Shown: one piece after another, positions 16,383 to 24,967 of the stretch
How positions within the stretch are numbered: position 1 is the stretch's first letter
Layout of the letters: each line of letters starts with the position of its first letter
DNA from: Holophagaceae bacterium
Lineage (GTDB): Bacteria; Acidobacteriota; Holophagae; Holophagales; Holophagaceae
Direction: 5' to 3'
NCBI GenBank assembly: GCA_016720465.1
Contig: JADKKO010000004.1
Coordinates: 496,001 to 560,000, forward strand
Length of the DNA: 64,000 nt
Program-made: the position numbers and the translations under genes
The notes under the pieces: generated by a model
Told to the model about the DNA's origin: nothing
Seen by the model: only the letters and a program-made list of their open reading frames with translations
Databases searched by the model: none

Positions 16383-18695
16383 TCAGTGCTCGCGGAGCAG
16401 GGATTGAACCACCCGCTGGATGTCGAGGTTGCTCGCGCTGGATTTGTGGAGCGTGCGGGAGACCTCGTCGGCCAGCGTGGATTCGCCCTCTTCGCCCGAG
16501 AAGAAGAGGATCGGGAGCGTGGGGCCGCCGGCGGCGTGGACGTCGGGGATGAGATCGGCCCCGCGGCCGTCCGGCAGGTGGCTGTCGAGGATCACCAGAT
16601 CCACCGGCGTGGACAGCAGGATCTTCCGGGCTGCGAGGAGGGTGGGCGCGTGGAGCAGCGTCGTGCTGCCCTCGAGCACCGCGTAAAGCACGCGATGGAC
16701 ATCCAGGTCGTCCTCCACGTGGAGCACCGTGGGGCGGGCGTGGGGGGTCTCGAGGGTGGCCAGCGCCTGGGCCACCCGGAAGGGGTCGAGGGGTTTCTGC
16801 ATCCATTCGAGGACGTGGAGGGCGGGCACGCCGGGGCTCTCCTTGCCGGCTTCGGCGGCGGAGGAAGCCACCAGCACCGGGAGATTCTGCGTATCCGGCC
16901 GCTGGCGCAGCTCCTCCAGCAGTTTGAGGCCATGCTGGTCGGGCAGCAGCAGATCCAGGGTCATGGCGTGGTAGGCGTGCTGGTCCAGAAGCGCTTTGGC
17001 CTCGGCCGCTGTGGCCGCCTTGTGGACCTCGAAGCCCTCCTTCATCAGGACCGCCTCCAGCAGCCTCGCCGTCAGCGGATCGTCCTCCACCACCAGGACC
17101 AGGGGTTTCGCCGATGGGGCGGGCGCCGCCTCCGGCCGCGCCGCCGGCAAGTCCACCCAGAAGACTGTCGAGCCCGGCACTGAGGTGAATCCGATCTGCC
17201 CGCCCATGCCCCGCACCAGCGCATGGGCGATGCTCAGGCCCAGGCCGGTGCCTCCGTTCTGCCGCGTGTCCAGGGGTCCGGTCTGGGCGAACTTGTGGAA
17301 AATGGCGCCCTGGAAGGCCTCGGGGATGCCCGGCCCCTGGTTTTCCACCTCGATGCGCCACCACGGTTCCCTGGCCTCCACCCGCAATCTCACCGCCGTG
17401 CCCTTGGGCGAATACTTGATGGCGTTGGCAAGGAGATTCAGCAGCACCTGCACGATGCGCTCTGGGTCTCCCAGTACCCAGGCATCCGCCGGCAGGGTGT
17501 CCACCGCCACCCCGGTGCCCATGGACTGCGCATAGGCGTGCACCGAGTCCATGGCGCGGAGCGCCGCGATGCCCAGTTCGCAGGGCTGGAGGTTGAAGCT
17601 CATCTTGCCGCTCTCGACCTTGTCCAGATCCAGGATGTCGTCCACGAGCCGCGCCAGCCGCTCCGCATTTGTCTGGGCGATGGCGACCAGGTCCACGGCC
17701 CGGGGCGGAAGTTCGCCGAGGGCCTTGCCGGCCAGCAATCCCAGCGAACCGCGGATCGAGGTGAGGGGCGTGCGCAGCTCATGGCTGACGATGGACACGA
17801 ATTCCTGCTTCATGCGCTCCGCCGCCATGCGCTCGCTGACATTGCGGGTATTGATGACCGTGTCCACCAGATTTCCCTGGTCGTCCTTGAGCGCCGCGCC
17901 ACGGCTCTCCAGCCAGACCTCATGGCCGTCCTTGTGAAGGGCCCGGTAGGTGAAGAGGTCTGGTCCGGCGCCGGTGGTAAGGCCCTTGAAAAAGCGCCCC
18001 AGGCCTTCCCGGTCCTGGACATGCACGAAATCCGTGGCGGGCCGGCCCAGGGCCTCTTCCAGGGCGAAGCCCAGCTCCCGCTGGAAGGCGGGCGTGAGGA
18101 AGTGGAACCGGCCGGACTCGTCGCAGCAGGCGGTGAATTCAGTGCTGGAATCCGTGACCATCCGATAGCGGGCCTCGGTGCGCCGCAGCTCCTCCTGGGT
18201 CTGGGCGAGGGAGGCCTGGTTCAATTCCAGCTCCGCCCAGGCCGCCAGGTCCCGCAACTGCTGCCGGTCGGTTTCGGCGAAGCCGCGGGGCTCCGGGGAG
18301 ATCAGACAGAGCGTTCCGAGGTTTTGCCCACCGGGGCCCGCCAGGGGAAATCCCGCGTAGAAGCGGATATGCGGGGGGCCGAGCACCAGCGGGTTGTCGG
18401 CGAAGCGGGGATCCTTCAGGGCATCCGGCACCACCAGCGTTTCGGTGCCCAGGATGGCGTGGCCGCAGAAGGAAATGTCCCGGCTGATCTCGCGGGCCTC
18501 CAGGCCATGGTTCGATTTGAACCATAGGCGCCCATCATCCACCAGGGTCACCAGGGCGATGGGAACCCCGAACAGGCGGGCGGCGGTGCGCGTGATGCGG
18601 TCGAAGCGTTCCTCGGGTTCCGTGTCCGCCGGGGCGAGGCTCCGCAGCGCCTGCAGGCGGCGGGCCTCATCGAAAGGCGTGGCGGGAATGAGCAT
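16383..18695 (-). CDS. Hybrid sensor histidine kinase (GAF-PAS-HisKA-HATPase-REC-REC)
   Basis: 770 residues from ATG 18695. Domain order: GAF (about 20-170, with LFGVPIALVTLVDDGRLWFKS), PAS (about 185-310), dimerisation domain with phospho-His in IVSHELRTPLT, ATPase (NLLANAIKYSPKG, GGTGLGLSIAHALV), then two receiver domains (VLVVEDDPLTARLL and VLHVEDDLDVHRVL, each with an LDLLLPD/LDSHLPD-type Asp). No membrane segment, so a cytoplasmic sensor. It is followed by a lone receiver protein. The pair is bracketed by two inverted copies of the same non-coding element. Confidence 0.93.
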   Translation of the reverse strand: MLIPATPFDEARRLQALRSLAPADTEPEERFDRITRTAARLFGVPIALVTLVDDGRLWFKSNHGLEAREISRDISFCGHAILGTETLVVPDALKDPRFADNPLVLGPPHIRFYAGFPLAGPGGQNLGTLCLISPEPRGFAETDRQQLRDLAAWAELELNQASLAQTQEELRRTEARYRMVTDSSTEFTACCDESGRFHFLTPAFQRELGFALEEALGRPATDFVHVQDREGLGRFFKGLTTGAGPDLFTYRALHKDGHEVWLESRGAALKDDQGNLVDTVINTRNVSERMAAERMKQEFVSIVSHELRTPLTSIRGSLGLLAGKALGELPPRAVDLVAIAQTNAERLARLVDDILDLDKVESGKMSFNLQPCELGIAALRAMDSVHAYAQSMGTGVAVDTLPADAWVLGDPERIVQVLLNLLANAIKYSPKGTAVRLRVEAREPWWRIEVENQGPGIPEAFQGAIFHKFAQTGPLDTRQNGGTGLGLSIAHALVRGMGGQIGFTSVPGSTVFWVDLPAARPEAAPAPSAKPLVLVVEDDPLTARLLEAVLMKEGFEVHKAATAAEAKALLDQHAYHAMTLDLLLPDQHGLKLLEELRQRPDTQNLPVLVASSAAEAGKESPGVPALHVLEWMQKPLDPFRVAQALATLETPHARPTVLHVEDDLDVHRVLYAVLEGSTTLLHAPTLLAARKILLSTPVDLVILDSHLPDGRGADLIPDVHAAGGPTLPILFFSGEEGESTLADEVSRTLHKSSASNLDIQRVVQSLLREH

Positions 18696-18767
18696 GGGGC
18701 AATGATCCACCCCCACTCTAGCTCCGCCGCTGGAGGAAGCGCTAAAAAAGAAGGGACAGGGGCCTTC

Positions 18768-19137
18768 AGAGCGTGTTTTAAAATTCCCCCGTGCCGCGAC
18801 GGAGGTCAGCCGCGATGCAGCGCAAGGAAAGGGCCGCAGCGGCGTATCGATCATACGCACAAGGCCCGTGACACCGCGGTGCGCGCGGCTGGCCCCGTCC
18901 CTCCCATGTATCGAAGGCCGCACCGCGGCCTTCTCCCGCGGCAAAGCCGCGGACACGGGCCCCTGGCTGGGGCGGCGGGCTTCGCGGGGCTGCGTTACCC
19001 TCCCGTGGCATATAGGTGATATGCCGTGGTCGGCTGCCTTCTTGGTATCGGCTCCGCCGATACGCAAGACAAACTGATATCTGCCCTGCTCGCCCGGCGC
19101 TCCCAGCGCGGCGCGGGGGAATTTTAAAACGCGCTCT
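18768..19137. repeat. Non-coding element with terminal inverted repeats, copy 2 (370 bp)
   Basis: Starts AGAGCGTGTTTTAAAATT and ends in its inverted counterpart (AATTTTAAAACGCGCTCT). Read as reverse complement it aligns with copy 1 along both ends and the middle, but carries two extra segments: a hairpin unit (19039-19080) and a GC-rich palindromic stretch (about 18925-18985). The right end again forms the TAA stop of the neighbouring minus-strand gene, here osmC. Confidence 0.8.
19039..19080. repeat. REP-like hairpin unit nested in element copy 2
   Basis: CTTCTTGGTATCGGCTCCGC then CGATACGCAAGAC; arms GTATCGGC and GCCGATAC form an 8-bp stem. It is absent at the same place in copy 1, and a close relative stands alone at 52023-52064, so it behaves as an independent short repeat. 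Confidence 0.6.
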
Positions 19138-19583
19138 TAACCCTCGACGACCACGGGGGCCATCACCACCTTCGACTTGATGCTGTTGGCCACGAAGCAG
19201 TATTTGTGGGCCTTCTCGAAGAGTTCCACCACCTTGTCCACGCTGGTGCCCGGTGCGACCCGGATGGTGGGGCTCAGATGGATTTCGGTGACGCTGGTGG
19301 TCTTTTCCACCGTGTCCAGCACGGACACCGCGCGATCTTCGTATCCCCTGACCTCGATCCTCACCTTCGCGCAGAGGGCCAAGAAAGTGAGCATGTGGCA
19401 GGTGGCGAGGGCTGAGCCGAGGAGGTCCTCCGGATTCCAGCGCGTTGCATTGCCCGCGTATTCCGGCGCGCTGCTCACAGGGATGGCGGTCTTGCCCGCG
19501 GCTTCGGCCGCCGCGTCGCGGGAGTAGGGATCCACCAGGGTGTTGCCGGTCCAGGTGAGCGTCAGGGGATAGTGGTGGGCCAT
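19137..19583 (-). CDS. OsmC/Ohr family peroxidase-like protein
   Basis: 148 residues from ATG 19583 (MAHHYPLTLTWTGNTLVDPY). Conserved Cys in GSALATCHMLTFLALC (about residues 56 and 65) and the alpha/beta OsmC fold pattern with NPEDLLGSALATCHM. OsmC/Ohr proteins reduce organic hydroperoxides using a Cys pair. It is divergent from the phospholipase D gene with a 43-base gap, so their promoters would overlap. The stop codon is supplied by the end of the inverted-repeat element. Confidence 0.88.
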   Translation of the reverse strand: MAHHYPLTLTWTGNTLVDPYSRDAAAEAAGKTAIPVSSAPEYAGNATRWNPEDLLGSALATCHMLTFLALCAKVRIEVRGYEDRAVSVLDTVEKTTSVTEIHLSPTIRVAPGTSVDKVVELFEKAHKYCFVANSIKSKVVMAPVVVEG

Positions 19584-19626
19584 TTCAAGCACTCCATAAA
19601 CGAGCATTGTCGCAGATGATGGTGGG

Positions 19627-20817
19627 GTGTCCCGCCTGCCCCTTCCCGACCCCATCCAGAACCTGTGGCGCCGCCTGATGGCGCACTCCGGCCACCGGCT
19701 GGGGCTGCCCCTGCGGGAAGGAAATGCGATGAGCCTGCTGGACAGCGGCAGCGCCATTCTAGCCGCCACCAAGGCGCTCATCCGGGGCGCCCGGCGCTCC
19801 ATTTGTTTCGAGATATACATCTGGGCCGATGACGCCGTAGGGCGGGAAATCGCCGCGCTCCTCGTGGAAGCCCGAAACCGGGGTGTGGAGGTGCGCGGCA
19901 TCGTGGATGACCTTGGCTCCTGGGGGAGCGAGGCGCTGTTTTCGACCCTGGACCAGGCGGGCATCCCCCTGCTCCGCTTCCACCCGGTGGCGCCCTGGCG
20001 GCGGTTCCGGATCATGAACCGGCGGAACCACCGCAAACTCCTGATCAGCGATGGGCGGGAGGCCGTCGTGGGGAGCGCCAACTGGGGCCTCGATTATGAC
20101 CAGGAAGCCAACCCCGACGCCTTTCTGGATGAAGGGGCGGTGCTGCGGGGGCCCATCGTGGAGGACCTAGGCGAGGACTTCGACAGGGTGTGGCGGCGCG
20201 CTGGTGGCGGCAGGTCAGAGAGGCCGGATGGAGACGATGCCGGGATCTGGCAGGGCCCTTGGATCGAGCCGGTCACCGTCCAACTGGTCACCAGCGCGGG
20301 GCGAAGGGGCACCCGGGCGATCCGCCAGCATTTGCGGCTCCTGGTCTCCCTCGCGCGGAAAGAACTGCTCATCGCCAACGCCTACTTCGTGCCGGGCCTG
20401 CGATTGAGCAGGCTGCTGTGCCACGCGGCCAAACGGGGCGTGGCCGTCCAGATCCTGGTGCCACGCCACAGCGACAGCGGCTTCGTGCAGGCCGCGGGCC
20501 GCGCATCCTACGGGAAACTGCTGGCATCCGGCGTGCGCATCTTCGAGCGCCGGGGCCGGATGCTGCATTCGAAAGCCGGTGTCTTCGATGATGGCCTGGC
20601 GCTGATCGGCAGCGGCAACCTGGATCCGCGCAGCTTCCGCTTGAACCTGGAATTGAACCTGGCTATCCATGATCCAGGGGTGGCCAGGGACCTGCGGCGA
20701 ATCCTCGAAACCTACCAGTCCGACAGTGTGGAGATCCAGGCCGAGGCATGGGCGCGGCGCCCCTGGTGGCGCCGCGCGTACGAACACCTCGCCTACCAGT
20801 TCCGGTGGCTGCTCTGA
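19627..20817 (+). CDS. Phospholipase D/cardiolipin synthase family protein
   Basis: 396 residues with two HKD motifs: NHRKLLISDG (about residue 140) followed by VVGSANWG, and LHSKAGVFDDG (about 317) followed by LIGSGNLDPRSF. This is the cardiolipin synthase/PLD arrangement, joining phosphatidylglycerols or cleaving phosphodiesters at the membrane. No clear N-terminal membrane segments, so it is closer to the ClsB type. The GTG start at 19627 is uncertain; a later ATG at about 19730 is also possible. Confidence 0.88.
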   Translation: MSRLPLPDPIQNLWRRLMAHSGHRLGLPLREGNAMSLLDSGSAILAATKALIRGARRSICFEIYIWADDAVGREIAALLVEARNRGVEVRGIVDDLGSWGSEALFSTLDQAGIPLLRFHPVAPWRRFRIMNRRNHRKLLISDGREAVVGSANWGLDYDQEANPDAFLDEGAVLRGPIVEDLGEDFDRVWRRAGGGRSERPDGDDAGIWQGPWIEPVTVQLVTSAGRRGTRAIRQHLRLLVSLARKELLIANAYFVPGLRLSRLLCHAAKRGVAVQILVPRHSDSGFVQAAGRASYGKLLASGVRIFERRGRMLHSKAGVFDDGLALIGSGNLDPRSFRLNLELNLAIHDPGVARDLRRILETYQSDSVEIQAEAWARRPWWRRAYEHLAYQFRWLL

Positions 20818-20896
20818 TGGGCCGCGCTGGTCCGCCGCCCCATGAGACCCCGGACCCGGTATCCCGGCGGCGGAGCGGACACCGTACAATCGAGCC

Positions 20897-21757
20897 ATGA
20901 CCCCCGTGCGCCCCGTGTCCTATGAATCCTACCTCCGTGTGCCGGAGCTTCTGGCCGCCCAAGTTCCGCTTTCCAGCCCCGAGTCACACGACGAACTGCA
21001 GTTCATCATCGTCCACCAGGTCTACGAACTCTGGTTCAAGCTGCTGCTCCACGAGGTGAAATCCGTCATCGCCTTCCTCCAGGCGGACCAGGCCGGGGAG
21101 GCGCTCTGGCTGCTCCGCCGCAGCATCGAGATCGGGCGCGTGCTCATCCAGCAGATCCACGTCATGGAGACCATGAGCCCCGCCAAATTCCTGGAATTCA
21201 GGGATTTCCTCAAGCCCGCCTCGGGACTGCAGAGCGCCCAGTTCCGGGCCCTGGAATTCATGAGCGGCCTCAAAGACCCACGCTACCTGGAGCTCTACCC
21301 CGGCTCGCCGGAATCCCGCCGCCTGCTGGAGGATGCGCTCGCGGCCCCCACCCTTTGGGACGCCTTCTGCGATCTGCTCCTGCTCCGGGGCTTCGAAGCG
21401 GGGGACCACGAGGCGCAGATCCAGGCGTTGGTGCAGGTCTATACCAGGCCCGAACACCTCGACCTGCAACTGCTGGCCGAAGCGTTCATCGAATTCGATG
21501 AGGGTTTCCGGGTCTGGCGGACCCGGCACTACCTCATGGCGGAACGCATGATCGGCTTCAAACCCGGCACCGGCGTGGCCCACACGGAGATGATGAAAAC
21601 GGCCGGCCAATCCGCGGATAGCCTGCCACGAGGGGAAGGCGGCCCTTCCTTCCAGGATCCCGGCGTGCAATACCTGAAAGGAAGAGCGGACAAGCGCTTC
21701 TTCCCCGCCCTGTGGGAGGTCCGCGGCCACCTTGGCGGGGGCGGGTATGGAGCGTGA
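20897..21757 (+). CDS. kynA: Tryptophan 2,3-dioxygenase with an insertion in the substrate loop
   Basis: 286 residues. Marks of the heme enzyme: ESHDELQFIIVHQVYELWFK (distal His near residue 40), then HVMETMSPAKFLEFRDFL and WRTRHYLMAERMIGFKPGTG with the proximal heme His. It opens the indole ring of tryptophan to N-formylkynurenine, the first step of the kynurenine pathway. The usual GTGGSSG substrate loop reads GTGVAHTE and is followed by about 28 extra residues before VQYLKGRADKRFFPALWEV. It heads an apparent operon of catabolic genes extending to 29036 and overlaps the next gene. Confidence 0.93.
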   Translation: MTPVRPVSYESYLRVPELLAAQVPLSSPESHDELQFIIVHQVYELWFKLLLHEVKSVIAFLQADQAGEALWLLRRSIEIGRVLIQQIHVMETMSPAKFLEFRDFLKPASGLQSAQFRALEFMSGLKDPRYLELYPGSPESRRLLEDALAAPTLWDAFCDLLLLRGFEAGDHEAQIQALVQVYTRPEHLDLQLLAEAFIEFDEGFRVWRTRHYLMAERMIGFKPGTGVAHTEMMKTAGQSADSLPRGEGGPSFQDPGVQYLKGRADKRFFPALWEVRGHLGGGGYGA

Positions 21758-22532
21758 GCTGACGGGGAAGCACGCCCTCGTCACCGGCGCCAGCGCAGGC
21801 ATCGGGCGGGCTTGTGCCCTGGCCCTCGCGGCACGGGGCGCCGCCGTCACGGTGCTGGCCCGCAGCGCCGAAAAGCTGGCTTCCCTTCGTGTGGAGCTTT
21901 CCGCCGCAGGAGCTCCCGAGGCCCATGTCCTGGTGGCGGACCTGGAAGACCGCGAGAGCCTGAGGCTGCGCGTGGAGGCCCATCTTGCATCCGCCGGTCC
22001 GGTCCACATCGTGGTCAACAACGCCGGCGGCCCTCCGGGGGGGCCCATCCTGGAGGCCACCGAGGCGGAGTTCGTCCAGGCCTTCGGGCGGCTGCTCATG
22101 GCGCCCCATCTTCTCGTGAAGCTGTTGCTGCCGGGCATGGCGGAAGCGGGCTACGGCCGCATCGTGAACATCATCTCCACCAGCGTGCGGGAACCCCTCC
22201 CGAACCTCGGCGTCTCCAACACCATCCGCGCCGCCACCGCGGCCTGGGCCAAGACCCTCGCAAAGGAGCTGCCCCCGGGCATCACCATCAACAATGTCCT
22301 GCCCGGAGCCACGGCCACGGAACGCCTGGAGGCCATCGAGCTGGCGGTGGCGGTCAAAACAGGAAAGAGCCTCGAGGCGGTCAGGGCGGACATGGTGCGG
22401 ATCATCCCCGAAGGCCGAGTGGCGGACCCGGGAGAAACCGCCGCCCTCGTGGCTTTCCTGGCCTCGCCCCAAGCCGGCTACATCCGCGGGCAGAGCATCG
22501 CCGTGGACGGCGGACGCATGAATTCACTCTGA
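21747..22532 (+). CDS. Short-chain dehydrogenase/reductase lacking the usual Tyr-Lys pair
   Basis: 261 residues from ATG 21747. The Rossmann motif TGASAGIG and the NNAG motif are clear, as is IISTSVRE (the Ser of the active site). Where YxxxK should follow, the sequence is VSNTIRAATAAW, so the catalytic Tyr is absent and Lys is replaced by Arg. Such divergent SDRs exist, some with altered or unknown chemistry. It overlaps the end of kynA by 11 bases and so is co-translated. A role in tryptophan/aminophenol breakdown is inferred from context only. Confidence 0.82.
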   Translation: MERELTGKHALVTGASAGIGRACALALAARGAAVTVLARSAEKLASLRVELSAAGAPEAHVLVADLEDRESLRLRVEAHLASAGPVHIVVNNAGGPPGGPILEATEAEFVQAFGRLLMAPHLLVKLLLPGMAEAGYGRIVNIISTSVREPLPNLGVSNTIRAATAAWAKTLAKELPPGITINNVLPGATATERLEAIELAVAVKTGKSLEAVRADMVRIIPEGRVADPGETAALVAFLASPQAGYIRGQSIAVDGGRMNSL

Positions 22533-22545
22533 GGTCGGGTGCCGG

Positions 22546-23766
22546 ATGATGAAATTCGACCTCTTCTTTTCCATCTCGCAAACCCCGGTGGACGGCCACA
22601 AGCCGAGCGAAGCCGACATGTTCCGGAACTTCTTCGCCCAGGTCGAAGCGGGCGATGCCCTTGGTTACGGTGTGGCCTGGGTGGCGGAGAGCCATTACAG
22701 TTCCGAGGCGCAGAAGCGGCATCGCAAACCGGTGGTGCCCCACTGGGAAGGGGAAGTGGGGCTCAATGCGGACATCCTGCAACTGGCAGCGCGGGTTTTC
22801 CAACGCACCCGGCGCATCGAAGTGGGTTCTGCCGTGATGAACATCGTCTGCAACGGCGGCCCCCTCGCCCACGCCGAGCGCGTGGCCACCTTCGCCAGCC
22901 ACCACGGCCTCGATCCGGACGAACGGCGCCGCCTGCATTTGGGTTTTTCCGCCGGGCGCTTCGATTTCATGAACCGGGTGACGGGCGTGGACGCCCGCCA
23001 CGCATGGGAGGAAGCCGCCTGGCCCCAGGTGAAGAACCGGCTCTTCTGGGAAGCCACGGAAATCTTCCTCCGCCTGCTGCGGGGCGAAACGCTCGCCAGC
23101 GTGGATATCCCGGAATACGCGATCGCCCGGGCTGATTTCCGCAGCGACGAGGAATGGAATAGGGTCCGGGATCTCGCCGGAATCAGCGGCGCCGCGATTC
23201 CCCTGCCCCGCCGATGGAGCTTCGAGGCCACCAGGATCATTCCCTGCGATTGGCGCCGGGATCTCGTGCAGCCCGTGATCGGCAGCCACGATCCGAAACT
23301 CCAGGAATTCGCCAACACGTTCAGTCCGGTCCAGGTCTTCAACCTCAGCATCACCCAGCCCGGGATCATCGAAGACACCCACCGCCGCATGGCCGCCGCC
23401 TACCACGCAGGCGGCGGCCCCTGGCGCCGGGATTACATGCCCCGCACGGTATTCGTGTTCCTCGACGCCGAGCCGGGAAAGAGCCCCGAAGCCCAGCGGA
23501 AAGCCGCCCAGGACCACGCCCGCGCGGCCCTGGGTGCCTATTGGAGCGCGCTCGACGGCACCCTGGATCCCAAAAAAGTGGAAGGCGCCGCGGACAATGC
23601 CCTCATTGGAAACCCCCAGGACGTGGCCGAGCAGATCCTCGCCCGCTTCCACCCCGAAGACCGCCTCATGCTCTGGTTCGATTTCTTCGACCACGACTGC
23701 GGCCGGGTGATCCGCGGCATGGAGGCCTTCATGAAGGAAGTGGTTCCTCGATTGAGAAAAAATTGA
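22546..23766 (+). CDS. LLM-class flavin-dependent monooxygenase
   Basis: 406 residues of the bacterial luciferase-like family: MMKFDLFFSISQTPVDGHK, YGVAWVAESHYSS, VGSAVMNIVCNGGPLAHAER, a TIM-barrel repeat pattern, and C-terminal IGNPQDVAEQILAR. Members use FMNH2 (or F420) supplied by a partner reductase to oxygenate organic substrates. It follows the SDR by 13 bases in the kynA operon. It might hydroxylate an aromatic intermediate in place of kynurenine monooxygenase, but no substrate can be read from the sequence. A repeat element separates it from the next gene. Confidence 0.85.
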   Translation: MMKFDLFFSISQTPVDGHKPSEADMFRNFFAQVEAGDALGYGVAWVAESHYSSEAQKRHRKPVVPHWEGEVGLNADILQLAARVFQRTRRIEVGSAVMNIVCNGGPLAHAERVATFASHHGLDPDERRRLHLGFSAGRFDFMNRVTGVDARHAWEEAAWPQVKNRLFWEATEIFLRLLRGETLASVDIPEYAIARADFRSDEEWNRVRDLAGISGAAIPLPRRWSFEATRIIPCDWRRDLVQPVIGSHDPKLQEFANTFSPVQVFNLSITQPGIIEDTHRRMAAAYHAGGGPWRRDYMPRTVFVFLDAEPGKSPEAQRKAAQDHARAALGAYWSALDGTLDPKKVEGAADNALIGNPQDVAEQILARFHPEDRLMLWFDFFDHDCGRVIRGMEAFMKEVVPRLRKN

Positions 23767-23779
23767 GCGGGCTCCTCAT

Positions 23780-23869
23780 AAAGGCACGCTGGCCGCGAAA
23801 ACCACGAATAATGGATGCACCAACCCTTATGCTTCGTGTCCTCCGCGTCCTTTCGTGCCTTCGTGGTGA
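23780..23869. repeat. Short inverted-repeat element (CACGAAGG type) between operon genes
   Basis: Left arm around 23780-23808 (AAAGGCACGCTGG, ACCACGAA) and right arm 23832-23869, whose reverse complement reads CACCACGAAGGCACGAAAGG and continues with similar 9-base units (ACGCGGAGG, ACACGAAG). The right arm ends nine bases before the start codon of the asparaginase-like gene. It is the same type as the element at 27391-27650. Confidence 0.6.
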
Positions 23870-23878
23870 TGTTTTTTT

Positions 23879-24967
23879 ATGACCGCCCACTATCCCACCA
23901 GCCCTCTCGGCGAAAAGATTCCCGGCATCCCCACCGGCCGGGAGGTCGACTGGCAGCCGCTGGTGGACTACCGGCGCTTCGATGTGTCGGAAACCACGAT
24001 CCACGGGGCCGTGGCGTGGGTATCGGGAGACCGGGTCGTCCACAGTTTCGGGGGCGATGTGCTGTGCTATGGCCGCAGCATGATGAAACCGCTGATGGTC
24101 AAGGTCTTCGCCAAGGAACTGGAGAGCTGCGCCTGGGAGCAGAAGGCCATCAGCGTGGCCAGCCACAACGGCGACACGGAGCACGTGGCCGCGGCCATGT
24201 CGCTGCTGCCGGAATCCGAGCGGCCCCTCATGCTCACGCCCCTGGACGTGCCGCTCATCCAGTTCGGCCGCCAGGTGCGGAGGCCCCGCCGCTGGTACCA
24301 CTGCTGCTCCGGCGAACATGCGGCGATCCTTCTCGGGTGCCGCCGCAAGGGTTGGAACCGCGCCGGCTACATGCTCCCCCAGCACCCATTTTTCCTGGCC
24401 TACCTGGAGCAGCTTCGCCGCTTCCTGGGCAGCGGGTGGGAACCGCTCCGCACCGCCAAGGATGGCTGCGGACTGCCCACCGTGAGCAACACCGTCACGG
24501 AGCTGGCGAAGCTCTATTCCGGCCTCGCCCGGACCCGCGGCGAGGACTGGATCTGGGAAGCCATGGTGCGCCACCCGGATCTGATCGGCGGCTTCAACCG
24601 GCTGGATTCCACCATCCTCAAGGCTTGCGGTGGAGCGGTCATCGCCAAGGAGGGGGCGGATGGGCTCCTGGGCATGTCCATCGTCCACGCGGACTACCCC
24701 GAAGGGCTTGGCGTGGTCGTCAAGATCGCCCACGGGTGGAACCCCCAAGCCACCTGGTATGTGGCCCGCGCCATCCTGGGGGTGCTGGGTTTCTCGCTCC
24801 GCAACCCCTACGGCCTGCGCCGCCAGAAGGCCTTCCTCGTTCCGGGCATCGTGCCGGAGCGGTATCTGGCCCGGCTGGAACAGATCCCCACCTGGGACGA
24901 CTGGGATCCGGATCAGGACCGGTGGTACTACGATTGGCACGACTTCGCCGGGGAGGACCGCGCATGA
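23879..24967 (+). CDS. Asparaginase II-like amidohydrolase in the tryptophan operon
   Basis: 362 residues. Family marks of the asparaginase II group (PF06089 type): LCYGRSMMKPLMVK, SHNGDTEHVAAAM, CCSGEHAAILLGCRRKGW and KDGCGLPTVSNTV. These match the family positions RSxxKP, SHxGxxxH, NCSGKHAGML and DGCGLP, with changes (NCSGK to CCSGE). It is bound to the aldehyde dehydrogenase by an ATGA overlap. In this setting it may hydrolyse an amide or enamine intermediate of 3-hydroxyanthranilate/aminophenol breakdown rather than asparagine; this is inference. Confidence 0.8.
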   Translation: MTAHYPTSPLGEKIPGIPTGREVDWQPLVDYRRFDVSETTIHGAVAWVSGDRVVHSFGGDVLCYGRSMMKPLMVKVFAKELESCAWEQKAISVASHNGDTEHVAAAMSLLPESERPLMLTPLDVPLIQFGRQVRRPRRWYHCCSGEHAAILLGCRRKGWNRAGYMLPQHPFFLAYLEQLRRFLGSGWEPLRTAKDGCGLPTVSNTVTELAKLYSGLARTRGEDWIWEAMVRHPDLIGGFNRLDSTILKACGGAVIAKEGADGLLGMSIVHADYPEGLGVVVKIAHGWNPQATWYVARAILGVLGFSLRNPYGLRRQKAFLVPGIVPERYLARLEQIPTWDDWDPDQDRWYYDWHDFAGEDRA

